DNA of 49,609 nucleotides from Marseilla massiliensis. GTDB lineage: Bacteria > Bacteroidota > Bacteroidia > Bacteroidales > Bacteroidaceae. The stretch is from NCBI RefSeq assembly GCF_016899855.1, contig NZ_JACJJG010000016.1:1-49609 (forward strand), given 5' to 3'. Under the pieces are notes generated by a model that was given only the letters and a program-made list of their open reading frames with translations, had not been told where the DNA came from and made no database searches. Every line of letters begins with the position of its first letter. Position 1 is the stretch's first letter. A program made the translations under genes and the position numbers. This document shows, piece by piece, positions 16,906 to 25,800 of this stretch.

Positions 16906-18297
16906 TCATAATGTCTCCTGCTTGAGTTGCTCTACAAAACGGTCTATACGGTGCAACTGTTCAGGTATCTTGATAGCCTGTGGACAGTTCGGGGAGCACT
17001 GGCCGCACCCAATGCACCGTGCGGCCTGCCTCAGGCGGGGCACGCTACGGTCGTAACCCACGAGAAAAGCAAGGCGCGCACGCCTGTAACCATCATCCTG
17101 TGACGATGACGGCACGTTACGTTCGTACACACACTTATTATAATGCGTAAAGATTGCGGGGATATTGATTCCATACGGACAAGGCATGCAATACTCGCAA
17201 GCCGTACATGGCACAGCGTCATACCCGGCCATTTCAGCCGCCACTGACTCAAGTAGAGCAAGCTCTCCATCCGTACACGGGACGAGCGGCGAGAACGTCC
17301 GCAGGTTGTCTTGCAGGTTCTCCATGTACGTCATACCGCTCAACACCGTCAACACACCTGGGTGTGAACCTGCAAAACGAAACGCCCATGAGGCCACACT
17401 ATCCTCAGGACGCTGCTGCTTCAGCCGCGAATTAAGGTGTTCTGGCAACGAAGCCAACCGCCCACCACGCAGAGGTTCCATTACCGTACACGGTATATTG
17501 CGCTTACGCAGTTCTCCATATAGGTACTCAGCATTGAAGTTCATGCCCGAAGCATGGCGCCAGTCGACATAATTCAGCTGTATCTGCACGAAATCCCAAT
17601 GGATACGGTCATGCAACGAGAGCAGATAATCGAATACGCGCACATCACGATGGTATGAAAAACCGAGGTTGCGTATTCTCCCGGCATTGCGCTCTTCAAT
17701 AAGAAAATCTATCAGGCGGTTGTTGAAAAAACGTTCCATCAGGAACGGTATGCCCGTCTCTCCGCCAACATTATGCATTAAGTAATAGTCGATATGGTCT
17801 GTCCGTAGGGCTTCCAAAGAGTGTCGGTACATATCTATCGAAGCCTCACGAAGCTCACGGCCACGCAATCCGCGCCGGGTAAGATGGTGGTTTGACATCT
17901 TGGTGGCTATATAGTACGAATTGCGCGGATGGCGACTCAGTGCAATGCCGGTGGCCTCTTCGGAGAGCCCCTGCACGTAGGGAGGCGCTGTATCAAAATA
18001 ATTCACGCCATGTGCGATGGCATAATCCACAAGACGGTTTACCATTTCCTGGTCAACCACCTTGTCGGTACTGTCCGGAGCCGACATCATTGGCCAACGC
18101 ATGCAGCCGTAGCCGAGCAACGATACACGCTCGCCAGTTCGTGGATTGGAACGGAACGTCATTTCGCCAATGGGCTCTTGCCGTGTGCCGCCAGGCGTAT
18201 TGCTACTTGTGCAGGAGGAAAGCCCTGACGAAACCAATCCGGAGGCGCCTGCAATACCGAGGAATTCACGGCGTGTTATTGTTTTCTTCTGTTTCAT
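16906..18297 (-). CDS. Exported aldo/keto reductase with two Fe-S cysteine clusters
   Basis: The 463-residue protein starts with a twin-arginine signal (KTITRREFLGIAGASG) followed by LSSC, a possible lipobox. Residues about 45-350 form an aldo/keto reductase barrel (LGYGCMRWP, YFDTAPPY, with the catalytic Tyr in the latter region, KMSNHH, DYYLMHN). The C-terminus carries two Cys motifs, CTACEYCMPCPYGINIP and CIGCGQCSPNCPQAIKIP, for 4Fe-4S clusters. Family members occur widely in Bacteroidetes; the substrate is unknown. Tat export fits a folded, cofactor-loaded enzyme. A -7 box lies at 18409-18416. The divergent neighbour is a broken AraC regulator that may once have controlled it. Confidence 0.9.
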   Translation of the reverse strand: MKQKKTITRREFLGIAGASGLVSSGLSSCTSSNTPGGTRQEPIGEMTFRSNPRTGERVSLLGYGCMRWPMMSAPDSTDKVVDQEMVNRLVDYAIAHGVNYFDTAPPYVQGLSEEATGIALSRHPRNSYYIATKMSNHHLTRRGLRGRELREASIDMYRHSLEALRTDHIDYYLMHNVGGETGIPFLMERFFNNRLIDFLIEERNAGRIRNLGFSYHRDVRVFDYLLSLHDRIHWDFVQIQLNYVDWRHASGMNFNAEYLYGELRKRNIPCTVMEPLRGGRLASLPEHLNSRLKQQRPEDSVASWAFRFAGSHPGVLTVLSGMTYMENLQDNLRTFSPLVPCTDGELALLESVAAEMAGYDAVPCTACEYCMPCPYGINIPAIFTHYNKCVYERNVPSSSQDDGYRRARLAFLVGYDRSVPRLRQAARCIGCGQCSPNCPQAIKIPEQLHRIDRFVEQLKQETL

Positions 18298-18408
18298 AAT
18301 AGCTATATGTTTTTAATATATACACATCCTTAACAGTTAAGCCGAACGCCGCTTGCAGGCTGACGGGACCGTTGCCGCCGCCGTAGCGCGCCATTACTTT
18401 CTACGCTG

Positions 18409-18416
18409 CAAATATA
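18409..18416 (-). promoter_or_regulatory. -7 box of the aldo/keto reductase gene
   Basis: TATATTTG on the minus strand, about 112 bp before the start at 18297. No good -33 match at 20 bp. Confidence 0.45.
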
Positions 18417-18512
18417 CTTCACGGTATCGTGCGACACGTATCAATTCATTGCGGATTCGTACCATTTTTACGGTTTTCGTAGCTTACTGGACATGTTCTG
18501 CCCGAAAAAAAG

Positions 18513-18520
18513 TATATTTG
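18513..18520 (+). promoter_or_regulatory. -7 box of the AraC remnant
   Basis: TATATTTG, 28 bp before the ATG at 18548. The promoter seems intact although the gene is broken. Confidence 0.45.
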
Positions 18521-18547
18521 CATGATAACACAAACCTTTATCTGGCA

Positions 18548-19041
18548 ATGAGCAATATCCTTAAAATAAGAAACGCCAATGACTATGGCCGCTACGTAGG
18601 CTTGAAGGAGAGGCATCCTTCCGTCTGCGTGGTCGACTATTCCAAGGCGGAGTCAGTCAGGAGCAGTCTTAACAGCTACGACGTGTACGCGATTTTCGTG
18701 CTTGACCACATTTCGGTAGAACTGGCTTATGGCTGCGGAAAGTACGGTTTTGGTGGCGGCACGATGGTATGCGTCGGGCCGGGACAGGTCGGCGGTAAGG
18801 AAGACAACGGTAGGGCGATAGAAATAAAGGGGTGGGCGTTGCTGTTCGACCAGAACCTGCTGCGCGACGCCAATATATCGTCAGGCTGGCCAAGAACGGG
18901 CTTGCCGCAGGAGCCGACGTAACCGAGGTGGCATACAGGCTCGGCTTCGATTATCCACAGCACCTGAGCCGCATGTTCAAGAATATCACCGGCATGACTC
19001 CGGGCGAATACCGCGGCAGGTTCAGAAACAACGACTTATAA
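18548..19041 (+). pseudogene. AraC-family regulator, internally deleted and frameshifted
   Basis: The first frame (from MSNILKIRNANDYGRYVG) encodes the N-terminal sensor-type domain of a Bacteroidetes AraC protein, to about WALLFDQNLLRDA (near 18868). A different frame then resumes with RQYIVRLAKNGLAAGADVTEVAYRLGFDYPQHLSRMFKNITGMTPGEYR, the second helix-turn-helix of the C-terminal AraC domain, ending at 19041. Relatives are about 290-300 residues; here only about 165 codons remain, so some 130 codons, including the first helix-turn-helix, are missing and the join is out of frame. The product cannot bind DNA normally. Its position opposite the aldo/keto reductase suggests that gene was its target. 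Confidence 0.82.
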
Positions 19042-19064
19042 CATCTTTTCCCAATACACATAAT

Positions 19065-19835
19065 ATGCTGACAACCATTCTCATTCCGTTTTTAGGCACC
19101 ATCCTTGGCTCGGCCTTCGTATTCTTCATGCGTGGCGCAATGCCTTCGCTCGTACAGAAAACACTGCTCGGCTTCGCCTCTGGCGTAATGGTGGCCGCCT
19201 CGGTATGGTCGCTGCTGATACCGGGCATAGACATGTGCGCCGACATGGGGCGCATGGCCGTCGTGCCGGCGGCCGTGGGACTGCTGGCGGGCATGGCCTT
19301 CCTGCTGGCTATCGACCGCCTGACGCCTCACCTGCACATAGGCAACAGCAAGCCGGAAGGACCCCGCAGCCGCCTCTCGCGCACAGCAATGCTATCGCTG
19401 GCGGTGACAATACACAACCTGCCCGAGGGCATGAGCGTAGGCGTTGTGCTTGCCGGCGCCATGCAACAGGGCAGCGCCATCACCTCGGCGGCGGCCATGG
19501 CAATGGCCTTGGGCATAGCGATACAGAACATTCCAGAGGGCGCAATCATATCAATGCCTATGCGTGCCGAGGGCAACAGCCGCCTGCGCTCGTTCACGAT
19601 GGGCGCCCTTAGCGGACTGGTAGAGCCTTTGGGCGCGCTGCTGGTAGTGGCGCTCGCCTCGGTGCTGACGCCCGCCCTGCCCTACCTGCTTGCCTTCGCG
19701 GCCGGAGCAATGCTGTATGTCGTGGTAGAGGAGCTTATCCCCGAGATGTCGGAAGGCGAGCACTCCAACATCGGCACGATAGGCTTCGCCATCGGGTTCA
19801 CGCTTATGATGGTGCTCGACGTAGTGCTCTCATAA
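19065..19835 (+). CDS. ZIP-family metal transporter (GufA/ZupT-like)
   Basis: The 256-residue membrane protein has about eight hydrophobic segments. The ZIP metal-binding helices are visible as TIHNLPEGMSVG (His117, Glu121) and IQNIPEGAIIS (Asn155, Glu158), plus VVEELIPEMSEGEHSN near the end. The family takes up zinc, iron or other divalent cations into the cytoplasm. It follows the AraC remnant by 23 bp on the same strand and converges on a CDF transporter gene. A terminator follows at 19911. Confidence 0.9.
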   Translation: MLTTILIPFLGTILGSAFVFFMRGAMPSLVQKTLLGFASGVMVAASVWSLLIPGIDMCADMGRMAVVPAAVGLLAGMAFLLAIDRLTPHLHIGNSKPEGPRSRLSRTAMLSLAVTIHNLPEGMSVGVVLAGAMQQGSAITSAAAMAMALGIAIQNIPEGAIISMPMRAEGNSRLRSFTMGALSGLVEPLGALLVVALASVLTPALPYLLAFAAGAMLYVVVEELIPEMSEGEHSNIGTIGFAIGFTLMMVLDVVLS

Positions 19836-19910
19836 CCCGCGCTGCGGCTTTTACGGTTATAAACATCAGCTTTTTGCCAAGACAATACATTTAGTTTTAA
19901 ACCGGCAAGG

Positions 19911-19953
19911 CAAACTGTCATTACGTGCTTGACACGTAATGACAGTTTGTTTT
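19911..19953 (+). terminator. Terminator of the ZIP gene
   Basis: A perfect 17-bp stem (19911-19927 with 19933-19949), 5-nt loop, then TTTT. Confidence 0.85.
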
Positions 19954-20019
19954 ACCGCTTATAAAAGAGAATGATGGCATTCGGCAAAATGCGGACATTC
20001 ATTTTTACGATACCAATCG

Positions 20020-20069
20020 AAGGCTTTTCCGTATATTGCAATATGTCATGCGAAATACGGAAAAGCCTT
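20020..20069. repeat. 15-bp inverted repeat
   Basis: AAGGCTTTTCCGTAT (20020-20034) and its complement (20055-20069) with a 20-nt loop. It lies between the convergent ZIP and CDF genes and may be a second terminator or a relative of the arrays. Confidence 0.7.
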
Positions 20070-20143
20070 TCATTATGTCAGCACGGAAAGTTCACGGATT
20101 CGGAGCAGTCTGGAATTGCGCTGAATTAAAATGCCATACGCAC

Positions 20144-20345
20144 ATTGCAAAACGGCTGTGCTTTTGTAAAGAATTATGTGTTAAAGAATATAGCAACGGC
20201 TTTTAGGGTTGAGAGTGATGGCTTTTCGCAATGAATATAACGGCTTTTCGCAATTAGAACAGCCGTTGCGCACAAGACAAAAAGCCGTTTTTTTACATGA
20301 AAGACAGCCTTTTTCATTGCACAAAAAGGCGTTTCCCGACATAAC
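20144..20345. repeat. 22-bp period palindromic array C (longest)
   Basis: At least seven units with one phase: GGCTTTT at 20198, 20220 and 20242, then CGTTGCG, CGTTTTT, CCTTTTT and CGTTTCC at 20264, 20286, 20308 and 20330, all exactly 22 bp apart. The first three units face the opposite way to the last four (aCGGCTTTTcg against AAAAGCCGTTTT), so the two halves are complementary. A further GCAAAACGGCTGTGCTTTTG unit at about 20147 is likely. It lies between convergent genes, 200 bp from the CDF stop. The remainder of 19836-20543 shows no gene. Confidence 0.88.
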
Positions 20346-20543
20346 CACAAGCGGCACAGCGTGTTACGGTTGCACACGCAGGATTGGCGTATTCACGCCC
20401 AAATGATTTATAAAAAATTCTGAGCAAAATACAGGGCCTCATCGCTTTTCAATGTGCAAGCGGTGAGACACTTATTGTGAACAATGTGTAATCATACCTG
20501 CAAGCCGTTACACGCTGCCGGAGCGGCGGCCACACTGAGGCCA

Positions 20544-21455
20544 TCAAGGCTCTACGTAACGGCCGTCGACCTTCAGCGGCTCGATGTGCAGGTTAATGTA
20601 CGTACCCTCGCCGAAGCGCCGGCGCAATTCACGCTCTATGTCCGTGGCGCGTCGGTGGGCCTCGTACAGAGTAAGTCCGCCCGGCATACGCACGTGCATC
20701 TCTATGGAGATTATGTTGCCGATACGCCTCGTGCGCAGGTTGTGGACCCCGCTCACGCCAGGACAAGCCTCTGCCGTCTCGCGTATCTCGCGCTCAACGT
20801 CGTCCGGAAGACTCTTTTCCAGCAGTTCGTCAGAGGCCTGTTTCATCAATCCCAGCGCCGTCTTGACGATAAAGAAACTGACAATCACCGCCGCGATAGG
20901 GTCGAGCACGGTCCAACGGGGGCCAAGGAAGATGGCGCCCGAAATGCCCAGCGCGGTGCCTATGGACGAGAATGCGTCGCTGCGGTGGTGCCACGCGTTA
21001 GCCACGACGGCGCTCGAGCCCGTCTCGCGGCCAACCTTTACCGTGAAGCGGTAGCACCACTCCTTAGCCAGAATACTGACAAGCGCCGCCCAAAGGGCTA
21101 TCACGCCCGGCCGCGGCAGCGCCTCGCCATGCAGTGCCGACACGATTTTCTCCGCCCCGCCATACAGTATGACAATGCCTACGGCAAGCAGCGCCAGCCC
21201 TATGAAGGCCGTTGCCAGAGTCTCATACTTGCCGTGCCCGTAGTCGTGGTCAGCGTCCTGCGGCTTATTGCTCAGCCTTACGAACACGATAACGACCACG
21301 TCGGTAACCAAATCGGACAGCGAATGCACCGCATCGGCAATCATCGCCGACGAGCGTCCGACGATTCCGAAAGCGAACTTCAGCGCCACCAACAATACGT
21401 TGACCACGCTACCCAACACCGTTACACGGTAAATTCTTTTCTCGCGAGAATACAT
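20544..21455 (-). CDS. Cation diffusion facilitator (CDF) transporter
   Basis: The 303-residue protein has six transmembrane helices and a C-terminal cytoplasmic domain. Metal-site motifs DAVHSLSD (41-48) in helix 2 and HHRSD (156-160) in helix 5 fit the CDF family, which exports zinc, iron or manganese in exchange for protons. The soluble domain (about 210-300) carries GVSGVHNLRTRRIGNIISIEMHVRMPGG, typical of the dimerisation region. It faces the ZIP importer gene. The substrate cannot be assigned. Confidence 0.92.
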   Translation of the reverse strand: MYSREKRIYRVTVLGSVVNVLLVALKFAFGIVGRSSAMIADAVHSLSDLVTDVVVIVFVRLSNKPQDADHDYGHGKYETLATAFIGLALLAVGIVILYGGAEKIVSALHGEALPRPGVIALWAALVSILAKEWCYRFTVKVGRETGSSAVVANAWHHRSDAFSSIGTALGISGAIFLGPRWTVLDPIAAVIVSFFIVKTALGLMKQASDELLEKSLPDDVEREIRETAEACPGVSGVHNLRTRRIGNIISIEMHVRMPGGLTLYEAHRRATDIERELRRRFGEGTYINLHIEPLKVDGRYVEP

Positions 21456-21464
21456 ATCCTAATG

Positions 21465-21526
21465 ATTAAAGAGTGAGAACAAGTATGCAAAAAACTTCTT
21501 CACTCTTAACTCTTCACTCTTAACTT
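21465..21526. repeat. Inverted TTAAAGAGTGA / TCACTCTTAACTCT repeats
   Basis: Short units ATTAAAGAGTGAGAA (21464-21478) face CTTCACTCTTAACTCTTCACTCTTAAC (21497-21523), between the AmpG-like stop and the CDF start. Confidence 0.65.
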
Positions 21527-22817
21527 AATCGTTTTCCTTCTTCCCGAACTCCGGGTCAATCTTCACAAACGCCGCAACAACGAACGTCATGGCGCACAAG
21601 AGTACAACTATCACGAAGAACCAGAAGTATCCCACAAGCTCTTGCAGCCATCCGGCGACAAGGCCAGGCAACATCATCGACAACGCCATTAGTGCCGTAC
21701 ACAGAGCGTAGTGCGACGTCTTGTACTCGCCGCGGCTATAATAAATAAGGTACAGCATGTACGCCGTGAAGCCGAAACCATAGCCGAACTGCTCGATGAA
21801 GACGCAGGCGTTGATTATGGCGAGGCTTGAAGGCATGTCGTAACTTAAGTACACATACACCAGGTCGGGCAATGTTATCGCGCAAACCATGGGCCACAGC
21901 CATCGCTTCAGCCCGTCGCGCCCCGCCGCAATGCCACCCAATATGCCGCCAAGGGTAAGCCCCACGATACCGACAGTACCCTGAACGAAGCCATATTCCT
22001 GTGGCGACAGCCCCAGTCCGCCGTTGCTGCCGCTGTCAATAAGGAACAGCGACGAGACTTTGGCGAGAAGTCCCTCGGGCATTCGATAGCACAACATGAA
22101 CAGAAAGGCCCACACCACCTCCCTCGTGGGAAACTTGGTGAAGAATGTCCTGACCGACATACACAGCCCGGCCCATATCTCACGTGCCCCGGCATTGCGC
22201 CTCTTACGGTCTGACACGGGACACGGCAGCGCAAAGCTATGCCACAACCACAGGGCGATGAACAATCCCGTAACTCCGTAGAACATAAGGCTCCACGAAT
22301 AGCGTATGCTCCCGCGGAAGAACACCTGCAGGTTGCCCGCCACCATAACGAGGAATCCCTGCCCGAAAATAGTAGCCAGGCGGTAGAACGTGCTGCGTAT
22401 GCCAACGAACCAAGCCTGCTTGTGCTGGTCAAGGCCTAGCATGTAGAATCCGTCGGCCGCGATATCGTGCGTGGCACTGCTGAATGCCATAAGCCAGAAG
22501 AAACACAGCGTGCCCTGCAGCCAGAAATCAGTGGGTATGGTGAAAGCTACTCCCCCGAAAGCCGCGCCGATAAGCAACTGCATGGTTATAATCCACCACC
22601 GCTTGGTCTTTATGATGTCCACGAACGGACTCCACAGCGGCTTTATCACCCACGGCAGGTACAGCCACGACGTGTAAAAAGTTATCTCAGCGTTGGTAAG
22701 GCCAAGCTGCTTGTATAACACGAGGGATATCGTCATCACCGCGACATAGGGCAGTCCCTCGGCAAAATACAGCGACGGCACCCAGCTCCACGGGCTCTTT
22801 CTCAGTTTATAATTCAT
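21525..22817 (-). CDS. AmpG-like MFS permease
   Basis: The 430-residue inner-membrane protein has about 12 helices. The start WVPSLYFAEGLPYVAVMTISLVLYKQLGLTNAEITFYTSWLYLPWVIKPLWSP is characteristic of the PAT/AmpG branch, whose studied members bring anhydro-muropeptides from periplasm to cytoplasm. ATHDIAADGFYM matches the conserved AT.DIA.DG motif. The start lies 3 bp after the stop of the 1277-aa fusion gene, so they are translationally close. Placement beside a SpoIID (peptidoglycan-cleaving) domain supports muropeptide uptake, but the solute is an inference. Confidence 0.85.
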   Translation of the reverse strand: MNYKLRKSPWSWVPSLYFAEGLPYVAVMTISLVLYKQLGLTNAEITFYTSWLYLPWVIKPLWSPFVDIIKTKRWWIITMQLLIGAAFGGVAFTIPTDFWLQGTLCFFWLMAFSSATHDIAADGFYMLGLDQHKQAWFVGIRSTFYRLATIFGQGFLVMVAGNLQVFFRGSIRYSWSLMFYGVTGLFIALWLWHSFALPCPVSDRKRRNAGAREIWAGLCMSVRTFFTKFPTREVVWAFLFMLCYRMPEGLLAKVSSLFLIDSGSNGGLGLSPQEYGFVQGTVGIVGLTLGGILGGIAAGRDGLKRWLWPMVCAITLPDLVYVYLSYDMPSSLAIINACVFIEQFGYGFGFTAYMLYLIYYSRGEYKTSHYALCTALMALSMMLPGLVAGWLQELVGYFWFFVIVVLLCAMTFVVAAFVKIDPEFGKKEND

Positions 22818-22820
22818 AGT

Positions 22821-25800
22821 TTAACCATAAATTTTCCTTATCTCAGCTCCACGGTAATAGTGCAGCAGGATTTCATCGTAACCGTATCCCTGCTCGCCCA
22901 TAACCGCGGCTCCTATCTGGCACAGCCCCACTCCGTGTCCCCATCCGGCACCGGTAAGGACAAAACGCGACGGAACGCCGCAGGTAACATCGTACTTATC
23001 AACCACGAAAGCGCTGCTGTAAAGATGTGTTTCGCTTAACGCACGGCGTATCTCCAACTCCTTGCCGATAACGAAAGAGCGCTTCTCGCCTACTATTTTC
23101 AGCTTGCATATACGGCCGCTACGCCCACGCTGCACAGGCACAAGGTCAACTATACGCCCGAAATCCATCTTCAGCTTATCAGCTATGAGCGCTGAAAGCT
23201 CGTCCTGCGTGTATTCCACACGCCAACGGTAGAAGTCAGACGTTTCCTGGTCGTAGTCGTTCAGGACTTGAGAGAGGACGTTTCTGTCATTCGTATTACA
23301 ATATGCCGCAGGACATGAGCGTATCCACTTTTCAGCCTCGGCCTCCACCGTCAGGTCTGGAATGCCGCCATCCTTTTCGTTTACGTCGCGCAATGCAACA
23401 AGATACGGCTGTGCCTTGTCTTCCCAACAATACTGGAACTCCTCAGTAATGCCTCCGCAGCACTTGCTGAAACGTGCGTCGCATATCTCGTCGCCATACG
23501 TCAGTATCCGTCCTCTGGTCTCACGCACGGCCTGTTCAACATGTTTATTATTTGCCTTGGTTATGCCCTGGTAACGCTGACAGTGGTCGTCCGCGCAGAC
23601 ATCAAATATCGTATGGTCATCGCGGTCGTACCACCGAATCAGCTCGTCGTCCTTCTTGATGAACGAGAAGAAGCCGTTACCTACCCTCTCCTGCCGCTTG
23701 CGACGCTCCATTTGGGACAACAGCCAACTGCGGGAAATCACCGCATGTGCCTTGAGAAACTCAAGCGAAGACGTAGCTTTCATCTCGCTCGATATGACGC
23801 TTACGAGATAATCCTCAACAGGAAGGCAGTTGATGGCGCATACCTTGTCGGCCTCAACAACCAGCTTAAGCACGCCACGGAACGTCTGCGTTTCCTTGCG
23901 CTGCCAATGGAAATTTACTCCAATGGTCACGTCCTTAAGCGAGAATGACGCGTCAGGACTATCCGTTGAGAAAGTAAGCTCACGATAAAGATTGCCGTTC
24001 CAAAGTATTCCACCTTCAGAAAAAGCAACTTCTTGACTTCCGGAAATCACCTCGCCTTTGGCTACATAATCACCATTAAGCACAAAGCTGAGCTTCTCCG
24101 AGCTCAAAATGCCGACCTGCACCCAAGGTTCCTTCCGCTCAGGCGGTACACTTGAATGGCCAAAAGGTTCTCTCGCAGAGCGCCGTATCCGGTCTACCAC
24201 ATAATCCATAGAGACAACGTCAAGGGATACTTCACGCAGAATACCAGCCACCTGTTGAGGGGTAAGGTTGTCAAAATCTTCCTTCCTCGGCGTTATTACG
24301 AGCCCCGCCATGTCAATTGCGCCAGGGCTTACAAGTATATTCCCTGCCTGACTGCTGTTATCCGACAATGTCGCCGTTACCAATCTGGCGTCGCCAGCCT
24401 TGCCGTTATATCCATAATAGCAGTCCGGACGGTGTTTAGCACGAGGGAAAACAACGGTATGGCATACGCCGTTAACCATCCAGCTGACAATATTCATCAT
24501 CGGCTCGGGAGCTCCATCACGCAATGGTAACGCCTCGTATACACGACGGAACAGAGCAATTCCATTATCCATATTGCGCGAACGGATGAGTATAGCCGGG
24601 CATACCCAACCATTAACGAGCGATATATCATCTCCATTATCAAGGGTACAGATATTTACAAGCTCTCTCTGAAGGCGGGGCCATGCGGCCTGCAACGGCA
24701 AACGGCCGTGCATAAAAGCCTGGAAATGCATGTGATCCGGTGCCGACGCCCCGCACTGAGGCCCGTTATAGAACACCGTTATACCAGCGAAACGCAACAA
24801 CATACGGTACATTTCATGATAATTGTCCAATATCCGTTGCGGCTGATGGGCACAAATTGGCACGGTAAAATGCACCGGCATTATAGGATAAGGATTGACC
24901 AACATCTCAAACCTATCGTCAAGATGTTTTACCATTTGCTCCTCCGGCCTATTTGCCTTGCACAAAAAACACGGTCTGTGGCTGATTACATCCTTGCTTA
25001 TTGAAGCCCCGGTAGACATGATTCGCGCAGGATTGAACTGCAACGTTACGTTCTGCCCGCCAATACTCACGTCACGTGTCTGTACGTCATGTAAGTCACG
25101 GTAATTGCAACGGGCAAGCTTCCACGTCTCGAGCTGCCTGTTGAAAAAGCGCATTAACGAGCCGTCACTCAAAATGAACCCCTCGCCTGCATTCATTTTC
25201 TTGCGGGCCATAAGCTCCATCGTACGCAGACGGTCTTTATATATATTGTTAGCGTTTACCTTGTCGACACTCAACGCAGCGTCGCTATTTCCTCCCCAGC
25301 GCCGGCAAAGATAAAGCTCAGTGTATATACGGCCTATCCTATACATTCGGCTGAAAGCCAATCCAAGTGCATAATCCTCGCCATAACTCGTATTAGGGAA
25401 ACGTATCTGACGCAATAATGGAGTAAAGAATGCCCTCGGAGCACCAAGGCCATTTATACGCAAGGCATTGTTACATCCATTGGCGTCGGTCCATTCGGCA
25501 TGGTCAATCAATCCCGGCGGGATGGTATTAAGGTCAAAGTCACACATACGGTAACTGCCTATGACCATAGCTGCACGCTGGCGGTAAAAGGCATCGACGA
25601 TTGTCTGTAATGTGTCCTTGGACGAATAAAGGTCATCACTGTCTAATTGTACGGCGAAACGGCCACATCTGGTATCGTCAACAGCCACGTTCCAACAACC
25701 GCCTATACCAAGGTCTGTACGTCGCGGGATGATATGTATCAGTCTGTTGTCGTCATACGCTTCAAGAAGGGTTGTCGTATTGTCAGTCGAATGGTTGTCA

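Noticed and set aside
20144..20345. Periodic repeats as a CRISPR array
   Set aside because: The period is 22 bp with 7-nt linkers and variable, palindromic cores. CRISPR needs near-identical repeats with unique spacers of about 30 bp, and no cas gene is in the window.
20484..21476. 330-codon frame on the plus strand opposite the CDF gene
   Set aside because: It is the antisense of a clear CDF transporter, its translation is rich in Arg/His with no domain or membrane pattern, and the CDF motifs are intact on the other strand.
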